Shown one piece after another: positions 31,262 through 39,537 of a stretch of DNA of 64,000 nt (positions are counted from its first letter, which is position 1; every line of letters begins with the position of its first letter). A model generated the notes under the pieces. It did not search any database. It worked only from the letters and a program-made list of their open reading frames with translations, and was not told the DNA's origin. Where the stretch lies: NCBI GenBank assembly GCA_963797565.1, contig CAWCPM010000009.1, positions 1-64,000 on the forward strand. The letters are read 5' to 3'. A program made the translations under genes and the position numbers. This DNA comes from JAICYJ01 sp963797565 (lineage in GTDB: Bacteria > Actinomycetota > Thermoleophilia > Gaiellales > JAICJC01).

Positions 31262-32520
31262 GCAGCCTCTGGCACCCGTTCGCCGACATGGCGAGCGTGA
31301 AGGACGACGAGTTCGTGATCAGCCGGGGCAGCGGCGCACGCGTGTGGGACGAGGCCGGGCGAGAGTACATCGACGCCAAGGGCGGCCTCTGGTACTGCTC
31401 GATCGGCCACGGCCGCGGCGAGATCGCCGACGCCGTCTCGGCGCAGATGCGCGAGCTGGCCGTCTACGACATCTTCGCCAGCACCGCCAACCGGCCGGCG
31501 ATCGAGCTGGCCGACCGCGTGGCGGCGCTGGCCCCGTTCGCGGACGGCGCGGTGTTCTTCACCAGCGGCGGCTCGGACGCGGTCGACACGGCCGGCAAGC
31601 TGGCGCTGCGCTACTGGCACGCGCTCGGCAAGCCGGACAAGCGCACGATCGTGCACCGCGAGCGCAGCTATCACGGCATGAACGCGTACGGCACCAGCCT
31701 GGCCGGGATCGCCGCCAACCGCGAGGGCATCGGCGCGCTGATCCCCGACACGGCCTCGGTCGGCAGCGACGACACCGACGCGCTGGAGCGCCTGTTCAGC
31801 GAGCGCGGCGACCAGATCGCGGCCTTCATCGGCGAGCCGGTGATCGGGGCCGGCGGCATCTACGCACCGGTGGCCGGCTACTGGCAGCGGGTGCAGGAGC
31901 TGTGCCGCGCCCACGACGTGCTGCTGATCGCCGACGAGGTGATCTGCGGGTTCGGCCGGCTCGGCACCTGGTTCGGCTGCCACCGCTTCGGCATCACGCC
32001 CGACATGATCACCTGCGCGAAGGGGATCACCTCCGGCTACCTGCCGCTGGGCGCCGTGATCGCCTCACCGCGCCTGCAGGAGCCGTTCTGGACGACGCCG
32101 GGCGCGGCCCTGTTCCGCCACGGCTACACGTACTCCGGCCACCCCAGCGTGTGCGCGGCCGGGCTCGCCAACCTCGACGTGCTCGAGCGTGAGGGCCTGC
32201 TGGAGCGCGTCTCGCGGCTCGAGCAGGTGCTGGACGCGGCCATGCAGCCGCTGGCTGAGCTGCCGCAGGTGAGCGAGGTGCGAAGCGGCGTCGGCCTGCT
32301 GGCCGCGGTCGAGATCGCGCCGGAGGCGCGCGCCGCCGAGCCCGGGATCGCTGACCGCATCGTCAAGGGCTGCCGCGAGCGGGGCGTGCTCACGCGCGGC
32401 CTGGCCGGCCATTCGCTGCAGGTGTCGCCTGCGTTCGTGATCGACGAGGCCGAGATCGGCCGCATCGCCGAGGTATTCGCCGAGACGCTGTCAGGCGTGT
32501 CGGTGGGTACCGGCGTGTAG
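31258..32520 (+). CDS. Class III pyridoxal-phosphate aminotransferase
   Basis: This 420-residue enzyme has MSSLWHPFADM at the N-terminus, the PLP phosphate-binding GGSDAVDTA, SYHGMNAYGTSLAG, the ring-stacking DEVICGFGRLG, and the Schiff-base Lys in ITCAKGITSGYLPLGAV. It resembles omega-amino acid:pyruvate and putrescine-type aminotransferases. With the permease and PuuD-like hydrolase it forms an amine or GABA catabolic operon. It converges on a small membrane-protein gene, and their ends overlap by 30 nt. Confidence 0.92.
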   Translation: MSSLWHPFADMASVKDDEFVISRGSGARVWDEAGREYIDAKGGLWYCSIGHGRGEIADAVSAQMRELAVYDIFASTANRPAIELADRVAALAPFADGAVFFTSGGSDAVDTAGKLALRYWHALGKPDKRTIVHRERSYHGMNAYGTSLAGIAANREGIGALIPDTASVGSDDTDALERLFSERGDQIAAFIGEPVIGAGGIYAPVAGYWQRVQELCRAHDVLLIADEVICGFGRLGTWFGCHRFGITPDMITCAKGITSGYLPLGAVIASPRLQEPFWTTPGAALFRHGYTYSGHPSVCAAGLANLDVLEREGLLERVSRLEQVLDAAMQPLAELPQVSEVRSGVGLLAAVEIAPEARAAEPGIADRIVKGCRERGVLTRGLAGHSLQVSPAFVIDEAEIGRIAEVFAETLSGVSVGTGV

Positions 32521-32751
32521 CCGCTCGCCCAGCGCGTGCACACCGTGCTGGTAGCGGTGCGCCAGCCGTGAGGGCAGCCGCAGCGCGGCGGCGACCACCA
32601 GCAGGGTGAACGCGAGCGGAAGCAGCGCCGTCGCCGCCACCGTCCAGGTGAACTGCCGCTCGGCTGCCACCGCCGCGAGCCACACCGGCCACAGCATCAC
32701 CGCCAGCACGCCGATCAGGATCAGCGCGATCGTCCTGTCCGATGTCTGCAT
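32491..32751 (-). CDS. Small membrane protein, unknown function
   Basis: The 86-residue protein from the ATG at 32751 has two membrane helices (IALILIGVLAVMLWPVWLAA and FTWTVAATALLPLAFTLLVVAA), followed by a basic His/Arg-rich C-terminus. An upstream in-frame start (32814) would give 107 residues, but the extra part is non-conserved and overlaps the CBS gene end. No family is recognised. It follows the CBS-domain gene by 25 nt on the same strand. Confidence 0.55.
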   Translation of the reverse strand: MQTSDRTIALILIGVLAVMLWPVWLAAVAAERQFTWTVAATALLPLAFTLLVVAAALRLPSRLAHRYQHGVHALGERLHAGTHRHA

Positions 32752-32776
32752 CTCTGCCTCCGTTCCTCGCGGTTGG

Positions 32777-33208
32777 TCAGCGGCTGGCTGCCTGCAGCAT
32801 CTCGCGCGCGACATCGCGCCCGCGCGGGTCGAGCCGCAGCACGGCCTCGGCCGCGGCGAACAGGTCGCGCAGCGAGACGATGCCCACCACCTTGCCGTCC
32901 TCGCCGACCGGAAGGTGGCGCGCCCGGATGCGCTTCATGGTGTCCGCCGCCCAGACCACATCCGCATCCGGCGGCGCCAGCGTCACCTGGCGGGTCATCA
33001 GCTCGGTCACCGGCCGCTTCCGCACGTCCAGCCCATCGGCGAACGCGAGCAGCAGATCACGCTCGGTGAAGATCCCGGCCAGCTCCGGCCCCTCCATCAC
33101 CAGGCAGGCGCCCACCCGCCGCTGCTTCATCACACCGGCCGCCTCTACGACGGTGGTCACCGGTGGGACCGAAACCAGGTCGGTCTGCATGATCTCCGCG
33201 ATCCGCAC
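32777..33208 (-). CDS. CBS-domain pair protein
   Basis: This 143-residue protein is two CBS domains in tandem: IMQTDLVSVPPVTTVVEAAGV...GIFTERDLL and LMTRQVTLAPPDADVVWAAD...VGIVSLRDLF. Such pairs bind adenosyl nucleotides and act as energy or redox sensors, alone or with partners. The start is GTG at 33206-33208, preceded by AGGAGG. The upstream region has inverted TTGTAG/CTACAA elements. The neighbouring permease lies upstream on the same strand behind a terminator-like hairpin. Confidence 0.88.
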   Translation of the reverse strand: MRIAEIMQTDLVSVPPVTTVVEAAGVMKQRRVGACLVMEGPELAGIFTERDLLLAFADGLDVRKRPVTELMTRQVTLAPPDADVVWAADTMKRIRARHLPVGEDGKVVGIVSLRDLFAAAEAVLRLDPRGRDVAREMLQAASR

Positions 33209-33244
33209 TTGTACCTCCTGCTACAAGCCTCACAGGAGTTGTAG
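33208..33244 (-). promoter_or_regulatory. Inverted CTACAA/TTGTAG elements upstream of the CBS gene
   Basis: CTTGTA (33208-33213) and TACAAG (33222-33227) are inverse to each other with 8 nt between. CTACAA (33221-33226) also pairs with TTGTAG (33239-33244), 12 nt apart. They cover the ribosome-binding site and promoter region of the CBS gene, so they could be an operator or an RNA hairpin hiding the ribosome-binding site. Confidence 0.35.
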
Positions 33245-33250
33245 CACAGC

Positions 33251-33280
33251 GCCGCCCGCCGGCACGTGGCCGGCGGCGGC
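33251..33280 (-). terminator. G+C-rich hairpin after the APC permease gene
   Basis: GCCGCCCGCCGGC and GCCGGCGGCGGC form a stem of about 12 bp around ACGTG, 16 nt past the stop of the minus-strand permease gene. It lacks a U run, so it would act as a pausing or rho-assisted terminator or processing end. Confidence 0.55.
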
Positions 33281-33296
33281 GCCTTCAGCTTGTTGC

Positions 33297-34829
33297 TCAG
33301 ACCGTCGTGTCCGGCGGAGCCGGCGTGAAGTCGACGTTCTCGTCGAGCGGGGCCACGCCGTGATGCGCGGCTGCATGGGAGGCGGCGTTCTTGATCCGCT
33401 CCGGCTTCCAGACCTGCATCAGGATGTACCAGATCAGCGACAGGAAGACCACGCCCAGCGCCCACCACATCGCCAGCCAGTTCAGGTTGGTGGTGTCGTG
33501 CGGGGCCGGGTTGAGCGCGCCGTAGAAGCCCAGCACCGGCGTGGCGACGGCCACAATCACGACGAGGTACTGCCACCAGGCGCCGTTGTCCCTGACCAGC
33601 AGGCCGATCGCCGCCACCGAGAGCGCGATGTAGACGAGCTCGATCGCGAACGACCCGGCCGTGGCCGAGACCAGGAACGCGCTGAACTCACGCGACCCTG
33701 CGATCGGGATGAAGCGATCCATCGTGTGGCTGTACATGCCGATCAGGATCAGGCCGACGCCGCCCACGACCACCATCAGGTTGCCGACCCAGGGCGTGTT
33801 GTGCCGCGAGGTCTTGGCGAACGCCGACGGCAGCAGCCCGTCGCGGCCGAGCGCGAAGTAGCCGCGCCCGATCGTGACGCAGATGGCCAGCGCCAGGGCG
33901 GTGGCGTCGAGGATCACGACCAGGTCGACCAGGCCGGCGTAGGACTTGCCGATGTACTGCGTGGCCAGGTTGTCGAGCGCGGCCGGGTCGAGCCACGCGC
34001 CCTGGTCGACCGCCGACTTGCCCAGGCCGATCGAGATGGCGTAGGACATCAGCACGTAGAACGCGGCCGACACGCCGACCGTCCAGAGCAGCGCGCGCGG
34101 GATCGACTTGTGGGGGTCGTGGCTCTCCTCGCCCAGCGATGCCGCCGCCTCGAACCCGACGAACAGCAGGATGCCCAGCATCACGCCGTTGAAGACGGTG
34201 CTGACCGAGGTGGTGCCGGGGTTGAACATCTGCAGCGTGTTCCCGTTCTCGCCGCCCTGGAAGATGATCGCCAGCGCCAGGATCGTCATCACGGTGAACG
34301 AGATCGCCGCGAAGGTCAGCATCAGCCCGATGGCCAGACGGATCCCGACATAGTTCAGGATCAGCACCAGCCCCAGGAAGAACAGGGCGAACACCCACCA
34401 GGCCGGGAGCGTGGACGTCAGCCAGTCCATGTGCTGCGCCCAGAAGCCCTGTGTGAGGATGCCCAGGCCGAGGTAGATGCCGCCGCCGCCCAGGAACAGG
34501 GTGCCGACGAAGAAGACGCCCGCGAAGAAGACGCCGACCGCGGGGTGCGCGCCGTGCGTGAGGTACTCGTAGATGGCGCCCGCGCCCTGGTACTTGCGGG
34601 CGAACAGGGCGATGGCGTAGGCGATGGCGAGCACGCCCAGGCCCGCGATCAGCACGCTCAGTGCGGTGTTGAACGTGGAGCCGTTATCAGGATTGGAAAC
34701 AAGGCTGAGGACGAGAGCGGTCGAGAACATGGGGCCGATGGCCAGGGCCTGCGCGACGGCGGCCATGGTGCCGAGCCGCCGTTCGCCCAATCCCCCGCCA
34801 TCGGTGGGCGGCGGTGAGGTTGCTGCCAT
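33297..34829 (-). CDS. APC-superfamily permease
   Basis: This 510-residue protein has about 12-14 membrane segments. Helix 1 region IGPMFSTALVLSLVSN, GAGAIYEYLTHGAHP, FVGFEAAASLGEESHDPHKS around helix 6, and GRDGLLPSAFAKTSRHNTPW follow the amino acid-polyamine-organocation pattern. It imports a small amino or amide compound. It is divergent from the GntR gene, and a GAGGAGGG ribosome-binding site precedes it. A GntR-type operator lies 25 nt upstream of its start, so the regulator probably controls it. Confidence 0.9.
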   Translation of the reverse strand: MAATSPPPTDGGGLGERRLGTMAAVAQALAIGPMFSTALVLSLVSNPDNGSTFNTALSVLIAGLGVLAIAYAIALFARKYQGAGAIYEYLTHGAHPAVGVFFAGVFFVGTLFLGGGGIYLGLGILTQGFWAQHMDWLTSTLPAWWVFALFFLGLVLILNYVGIRLAIGLMLTFAAISFTVMTILALAIIFQGGENGNTLQMFNPGTTSVSTVFNGVMLGILLFVGFEAAASLGEESHDPHKSIPRALLWTVGVSAAFYVLMSYAISIGLGKSAVDQGAWLDPAALDNLATQYIGKSYAGLVDLVVILDATALALAICVTIGRGYFALGRDGLLPSAFAKTSRHNTPWVGNLMVVVGGVGLILIGMYSHTMDRFIPIAGSREFSAFLVSATAGSFAIELVYIALSVAAIGLLVRDNGAWWQYLVVIVAVATPVLGFYGALNPAPHDTTNLNWLAMWWALGVVFLSLIWYILMQVWKPERIKNAASHAAAHHGVAPLDENVDFTPAPPDTTV

Positions 34830-34853
34830 GACGTCCCTCCTCGGATCGATTGG

Positions 34854-34865
34854 ATTGGATACATT
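34854..34865. promoter_or_regulatory. GntR-type operator O1, upstream of the APC permease
   Basis: ATTGGATACATT matches the reverse complement of O3 (ATTGGATACAAT, 39562-39573) at 11 of 12 bases. It lies 25 nt upstream of the permease start in the divergent region shared with the GntR gene, which is where FadR/FCD regulators commonly bind ATTG-N4-CAAT-like palindromes. Confidence 0.55.
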
Positions 34866-34900
34866 CGCATCAGAGGCGGATGGCTGTCAAGACGCTCGCC

Positions 34901-34935
34901 TTGACCCGCCAGGGCGACGGCGTAATGTATGCAAA
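34901..34935 (+). promoter_or_regulatory. GntR gene promoter with overlapping operator-like site O2
   Basis: TTGACC (34901-34906) and TAATGT (34923-34928) are spaced by 16 nt. AATGTATGCAAA (34924-34935), 9/12 like O3, overlaps the -10. Transcription would begin about 5 nt before the ATG at 34940, giving an almost leaderless mRNA. This suggests autoregulation. Confidence 0.5.
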
Positions 34936-34939
34936 GACC

Positions 34940-35596
34940 ATGAGCGCCCAGCCGGCCATCGCCCCCCTCCAGATCCAGAGCGTCGTCGACCACGTCTACT
35001 CGGCGCTGCGGGAGCGGATCCTGTCGGGCGACCTGCCGCGGGGCACGAAGCTGCGCCAGGCCTCGTTGGCCGAGGAGCTGGGCGTATCGCGGACGCCGCT
35101 GCGAGAGGCGCTGCGGCGGCTGTCCACCGAGGGCCTGGTGGAGTTCTCGCCCAACCGCGGCGCGACCGTATCGGAGCTCGACTTCGGTGACATGCGGCAC
35201 GCCTGGTCGGCGCGCGTGGCGCTGGAACCGGGCGCCGCGCGGCTGGCGGCCGAGCGGCGCGACCCGGAGTCGATCGCGGTGATGCGCGACGCGGTCAAGC
35301 TGCAGCGGCAGGCCGCCGGAGACGGCATGGACAGCTTCGGCGCGAACAGGTCGTTCCACCTGGCGCTGGCCGCGGCGTCGGGTAACCCGCACCTGACGCG
35401 GTTCGCCGAGATGCTGTGGGTGCCGCGGATCGGCGTCCCGATCTACCAGGCGCAGGCCGCGGAGCCGCGCGGGGCAAGGGGCTGGGCGGACGAGCATGAG
35501 GGCATCGTCGACGCGATCGCGGCCGGCGACGCGGACGCGGCCGAGCGGCTGACGCGCGAGCACGTGTCGGCGCATCCGCCGGTGGCGCCGTCGTGA
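34940..35596 (+). CDS. GntR family (FadR/FCD) transcriptional regulator
   Basis: This 218-residue protein has an N-terminal winged helix (VVDHVYSALRERILSGDLPR, LAEELGVSRTPLREALRRL) and an FCD ligand-binding domain at about residues 85-215 with metal-binding type His/Asp residues (SFHLALAAASGNPHLTRF, DEHEGIVDAIAAGDAD). Upstream starts at 34850 and 34925 are possible, but the latter lies inside the -10/operator, so 34940 is preferred. It overlaps the amidohydrolase gene as GTGA. Matching 12-nt palindromes at 34854 and 39562 suggest it represses the permease and the catabolic operon. Confidence 0.88.
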   Translation: MSAQPAIAPLQIQSVVDHVYSALRERILSGDLPRGTKLRQASLAEELGVSRTPLREALRRLSTEGLVEFSPNRGATVSELDFGDMRHAWSARVALEPGAARLAAERRDPESIAVMRDAVKLQRQAAGDGMDSFGANRSFHLALAAASGNPHLTRFAEMLWVPRIGVPIYQAQAAEPRGARGWADEHEGIVDAIAAGDADAAERLTREHVSAHPPVAPS

Positions 35597-37197
35597 GCGA
35601 CGGCGGCAACCTGGCGATCCTGGGTGCGCGGATCCGCACGCTCGATCCCGACCGGCCGTGGGCGAGCGCGGTGGCGATCCGCGGCGGTGTGATCGTCGCG
35701 GTCGGCGACGATGACGAGGTGCGCAGCGCGAGCGGGCCCGGCGCCGAGCTGATCGACGGCGCGGGCCTGGCGGTGGTGCCAGGGCTGACCGACAGCCACA
35801 TGCATCCGTTCCTGGGGGCGCTGGAGACGCGCGGGGCCGACCTGGCCGGCGCCGCCACGGTGGACGAGGTGCGCGAGCGACTGGCGGCCCAGCGGCGTCA
35901 CTGCGGCGAGGGCGATTGGGTGACCGGCTTCTCGCTCGAGTACAGGGTGTTCGACGGGATCGAGGCCAGCGGGGAGCTGTTCGAGGAGGCGGTCGGCGGC
36001 AATCCGGCGCTGCTCACGTTCTTCGATTTCCACACCGCGCTGGCGACGCCGCCTGCGCTGGCCGCAGCCGGGATCACGGGCGCACGCAGCTTCGACGACG
36101 CGTCCGAGATCGTGTGCCGCCCGGACGGCCGGCCAACCGGCGAGCTGCGCGAGGAGGCGATCGGCCTGGTGGTGGAGGCGATGCCGGTGCCGGGCGATGA
36201 GCAGCGTCTGGCCTACATCGCGGAGGCGCTGGCGGCGATGAACCGGGTCGGTCTGACCGCCTCGCACATGATGGACGGCACGCTGGCCACGCCCGACGAC
36301 TGCCGGGCGCTGGAGCGGAGCGGCCGGCTGACGCTGCGCCAGGTGGTGCCGTTCACGGTGCAACCGGCGATGGGCGACGACGAGATCGGCGCGGCCATCG
36401 CGGCCGGCGCGCAGTCCGGGCGGCTGTGGCGGTCGGGCTGGGCGAAGTTCTTCATCGATGGCGTTGTCGAGTCGGGCACCGCTTGGCTTGAGCTACCGGA
36501 CACAGAGGGCCGGGGCACCGAGCCGAACTGGCCGGATCCGGAGCGTTACGCCGCGGTGATCGCGCGCTTCGCCGAGGCCGGGATGCCGTCGATCACGCAC
36601 GCCATCGGCGATCGCAGCGTGCGTTGCGCGCTCGACGCCTACCGGCGGGCGGGACCGGTGGTGCGTGGGCCGCACCGGGTCGAGCACATCGAGACGCTGC
36701 AGGACGACCAGCTGCCGCGGTTCGCACCGGAGCGCGTCGTGGCATCGCAGCAGGTCAGCCACCTGCAGTGGATGACCCCGGACATGAGCGATCCGTGGAG
36801 CAGGTCGCTGGGGCCGGAGCGCGCGGGGCGCGGGTTCCGGACGGCCGAGCTGCGGCGGTCGGGTGCGGTGCTGGCGCTCGGTTCCGACTGGCCGGTGGCG
36901 GGGTTCGACCCGCGCGAGTGCATGGCCTGGGCGCGGCTGCGGCGGCGGCCCGGCAACCGCGACGCGGGCGGCTACGGCGAGCACCAGCGGCTGTCGGCCC
37001 TGGAGGCGCTCGAGGGCTACACGACCCAGGCGGCGCTGGCGGTCAACGACACGGCGGTCGCCGGCCGGATCATGCCCGGCTACCGCGGCGACCTGACGGC
37101 GTTCGCGGCCGACCCGGTCGACTGCGACGCGGACGACCTGGTCGACCTGCCGGTGCTGCTGACGGTGGTCGACGGCCGCGCCGTCCACCGCGCCTGA
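35593..37197 (+). CDS. YtcJ-like metal-dependent amidohydrolase
   Basis: This 534-residue protein has an N-terminal composite beta domain (NLAILGARIRTLDPDRPWAS), the metal motif GLTDSHMHP, the barrel segments ITHAIGDRSV and HRVEHIETLQDDQL, and the late Asp in LALGSDWPVAGFDPR. This is the amidohydrolase-3/YtcJ type, which hydrolyses N-acyl or N-formimino amides or related bonds. The start GTG overlaps the GntR gene as GTGA, so the two form an operon. A substrate link to the divergent permease is plausible. Confidence 0.88.
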   Translation: MSDGGNLAILGARIRTLDPDRPWASAVAIRGGVIVAVGDDDEVRSASGPGAELIDGAGLAVVPGLTDSHMHPFLGALETRGADLAGAATVDEVRERLAAQRRHCGEGDWVTGFSLEYRVFDGIEASGELFEEAVGGNPALLTFFDFHTALATPPALAAAGITGARSFDDASEIVCRPDGRPTGELREEAIGLVVEAMPVPGDEQRLAYIAEALAAMNRVGLTASHMMDGTLATPDDCRALERSGRLTLRQVVPFTVQPAMGDDEIGAAIAAGAQSGRLWRSGWAKFFIDGVVESGTAWLELPDTEGRGTEPNWPDPERYAAVIARFAEAGMPSITHAIGDRSVRCALDAYRRAGPVVRGPHRVEHIETLQDDQLPRFAPERVVASQQVSHLQWMTPDMSDPWSRSLGPERAGRGFRTAELRRSGAVLALGSDWPVAGFDPRECMAWARLRRRPGNRDAGGYGEHQRLSALEALEGYTTQAALAVNDTAVAGRIMPGYRGDLTAFAADPVDCDADDLVDLPVLLTVVDGRAVHRA

Positions 37198-37601
37198 GCC
37201 ATCACCGGCGCGTCACGACCTGAAACGACCCCGTCCACGAGGTCGCACGGCGGCGGGAGCGGTGTTTGACACCTGTTCGGAGCCGAACCGGCCGTTCTCC
37301 ACAAATCGTTGTCACGGCGGCCGTGACATACGTCATGATCGCGTGCCGAGATGCCACGGCCGCCGGGGCGGTGTTTGACACCAACCGGCGGTGACGGCCG
37401 TGTCACGGCATGCAACGATGCCGTGCCGAATCCGTGCCCGGGACCTAATCGGGCTCTGAGCCCTGCTGGAGGGCGAACCCGCTGTTCTCCACAAATCGTG
37501 GTCACGGCGGCTGTGACACCTGTCGAGATTGGGTGCCGGAGTGTCAACGCAGGCCGAGTCGGGCTCTGAGCCCTGAGGCGGGTGACGAGTGTGCGGTGCG
37601 A
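37198..37601. repeat. 404-nt palindromic repeat region between convergent genes
   Basis: No gene was seen. It holds two copies of GGTGTTTGACACC (37261-37273, 37370-37382) and two copies of a 35-nt unit at 37294-37328 and 37484-37518 (33/35 identical) containing GTCACGG-N3-CCGTGAC. Two copies of TCGGGCTCTGAGCCCTG (37449-37465, 37559-37575) contain a perfect palindrome. A hairpin CACGGCAT-N6-ATGCCGTG lies at 37404-37425. The region separates two genes that face each other, so the hairpins may also end transcription. Confidence 0.75.
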
Positions 37602-38432
37602 TCAGCGCTCGAGCGTGACCGGGTTCGAGAGCGTCCCCACCCCGCCCACGGTGACGTCGACCACGTCGCCCTCCTGCAGGTAGACCGGCGGCACGCGCGA
37701 GTCGCCGACTCCGGCCGGCGTGCCGGTGACCAGCACGTCGCCCGCCTGCAGCGCCATCCCGCGCGACAGGTAGACGATCAGCTCCACCACCGAGAAGATC
37801 AGGTTGCGCGTGTTCGACGACTGCCGCTGCTCGCCGTTCACCTTCGTCGAGACGTCGATGTCGGCCAGGTCGAAGCCGTCGGCCGATGCCACGCATGGCC
37901 CCATCGGCCCGAACGTGTCGAAGCTCTTGCCCAGCGTGAACTGCCGCAGCGGCGTCTCCAGCTGCGCTCGCCGCCCGGACACGTCGTGGAAGGCCGTGAT
38001 CCCGCCCACCGCCGCCCGCGCCGTTGCGTCGTCGGCCCTGTAGACGTCCCGCCCCAGCACCACCGCCACCTCTCCCTCGTAGTCCGGCCTGGTCTCCTCG
38101 CGCGGCACCACGATCGCCTGGCGGTGGCCGATCAGGCACGTTGTCCACTTGGCAAACACCACCGGCACGTCGGGGATCTCGAGCTCCGCCTCCTCCGCGT
38201 GATCGCGGTAGTTGAGGCCGATCGCCAGCAGCTTCACCGGCTCGGTCGGGTGCAGCAGCCGCACGTCCTCGATCGGATGCGCCAGCCCGGAGGCATCGGC
38301 GATCGTCCGCCAGCCCTCCTCGCTGGGCACGAACCCGCGCGGCCCCGCCGGCCCCGCGTCGAAGATCACCTCGCCGTCCAGCCGCCCCAGCTTGACGTCG
38401 CCCGACGGATCCAGGAACCGCACGGCCCTCAT
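37602..38432 (-). CDS. Fumarylacetoacetate hydrolase (FAH) family protein
   Basis: This 276-residue protein has KLLAIGLNYRDHAEE, the metal ligands in DYEGEVAVVLGRD and the following Asp (GGITAFHDVSGR), and the family end DVVDVTVGGVGTLSNPV. FAH members cleave C-C bonds in ring-cleavage products or act as decarboxylases, isomerases or hydratases, with the substrate unknown. The ATG at 38432 overlaps the stop of the upstream decarboxylase-like gene as ATGA, so the two are an operon. Confidence 0.9.
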   Translation of the reverse strand: MRAVRFLDPSGDVKLGRLDGEVIFDAGPAGPRGFVPSEEGWRTIADASGLAHPIEDVRLLHPTEPVKLLAIGLNYRDHAEEAELEIPDVPVVFAKWTTCLIGHRQAIVVPREETRPDYEGEVAVVLGRDVYRADDATARAAVGGITAFHDVSGRRAQLETPLRQFTLGKSFDTFGPMGPCVASADGFDLADIDVSTKVNGEQRQSSNTRNLIFSVVELIVYLSRGMALQAGDVLVTGTPAGVGDSRVPPVYLQEGDVVDVTVGGVGTLSNPVTLER

Positions 38433-38794
38433 CGTCCCTGCTCCGTCCGCAGCACCTTGAGCGCGTTGATCGCCCGCGGGATGCCGGCGTAGGGCGCCGT
38501 CTGCAGGATCGTCTCCTCGATCTCCTGCCACGGCACGTCGATCGCCCGCAGCGCCCGGATGTGGGCCGCGACCTGTGGATCCGAGCTGCCGATCGCCGTC
38601 AGCACCGCCACGATGATCAGCTCCCGCTCGCGCGCCGTCAGCCCGTCACGTGTGTGCACCTCGCCGAACACCCAGTCCACCAGCCAGTCGCCCATCGGGC
38701 TGCCCATCCGCTCGATGAAGGCGTCGCCGCCGGGCTCGTCGCCCAGCTCCTTCAGCCGCGCCAGGCCCCGCTCGTGCCGCGTCGCGCGCTCCAT
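38429..38794 (-). CDS. Carboxymuconolactone decarboxylase-like (CMD/AhpD family) protein
   Basis: This 121-residue all-helical protein has FGEVHTRDGLTARERELIIV, ALRAIDVPWQEIEETILQTA and PYAGIPRAINALKVL, the CMD-family pattern used in protocatechuate degradation. It lacks the paired CxxC of AhpD, so it is the decarboxylase or isomerase type rather than a peroxidase. The start at 38794 has AGGAGG 5 nt before it; longer starts upstream are weaker. It is coupled to the FAH gene as ATGA. Confidence 0.88.
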   Translation of the reverse strand: MERATRHERGLARLKELGDEPGGDAFIERMGSPMGDWLVDWVFGEVHTRDGLTARERELIIVAVLTAIGSSDPQVAAHIRALRAIDVPWQEIEETILQTAPYAGIPRAINALKVLRTEQGR

Positions 38795-38889
38795 TCCGTC
38801 CTCCTGCTCGGTCACCGCCCAACCATATCCAGCCCGCGCCGCACGCGCCGCGCTGGACGGACAGCCGACCAATGCGACACGATGAGTGC

Positions 38890-39495
38890 ATGGTCAACAG
38901 CTTCATCCTCGTCCGCCACGCGGAGACCCCGTACAGCGCCCAGGGCCGCATGAACCCCGACTCGACCGTCGAGGTGGGCCTGACCGCCCCCGGCGAGCGC
39001 GCCGCCCGCGGCCTCGGCCGCGAACTCGCCGGCGAGCGGATCGACGCCGTCGCCGTGGCGCCGTCCCTGCGCACGCGCCTCACCGCCGACGCGCTGGTCG
39101 CCGACCGCGACGTCCCCATCCACGTCGTCGACCAGCTGGCCGAGATCGGCGTCGGCCCGTTCGAGGACGGCCCCGTCTCCGTCTACACCACCTGGCTTCG
39201 CAACAACCCGCTGACCGCCGCCCCGCCCGGCGGCGAGAGCGCGCTCGACGCCACCACCCGCTTCCTGGCCGGCTGGCGACGCGTGCTGAGGCTGCCCGGC
39301 CCGGTGGTGCTGGTGGTCAGCCACAACCTGCCGCTGCGCATGCTCCTGAACGCCGCCGCGGGTGACGACCCGCTGACCGGCCCGCTGCAGCGCATCCCGA
39401 ACGTCACCCGCCACGACGTCACCCGCGACCAGCTCGAGACCGGCGTCGCCGCCCTCCGGCGCTGGCGCGACGAGCTCGCGCCGAACCAGGGATAG
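38890..39495 (+). CDS. Histidine phosphatase superfamily protein
   Basis: This protein of about 201 residues has the RHAE phospho-His motif (FILVRHAETPYS), an Arg in VAPSLRTRLTADAL, a Glu in QLAEIGVGPFED and the second catalytic His in VVSHNLPLRML. These enzymes hydrolyse phosphomonoesters through phosphohistidine. The target is not clear. The ATG at 38890 (MVNSF) is preferred over an in-frame start 18 nt upstream. Confidence 0.85.
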   Translation: MVNSFILVRHAETPYSAQGRMNPDSTVEVGLTAPGERAARGLGRELAGERIDAVAVAPSLRTRLTADALVADRDVPIHVVDQLAEIGVGPFEDGPVSVYTTWLRNNPLTAAPPGGESALDATTRFLAGWRRVLRLPGPVVLVVSHNLPLRMLLNAAAGDDPLTGPLQRIPNVTRHDVTRDQLETGVAALRRWRDELAPNQG

Positions 39496-39537
39496 ACTCG
39501 GTCAGGTAACCGCGTCCACCAGGCCGGGGAGCCGGGC

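Noticed and set aside
37198..37601. CRISPR array
   Set aside because: Repeats are present only twice, differ in length, are self-complementary and have no regular spacers, and no cas genes are near.
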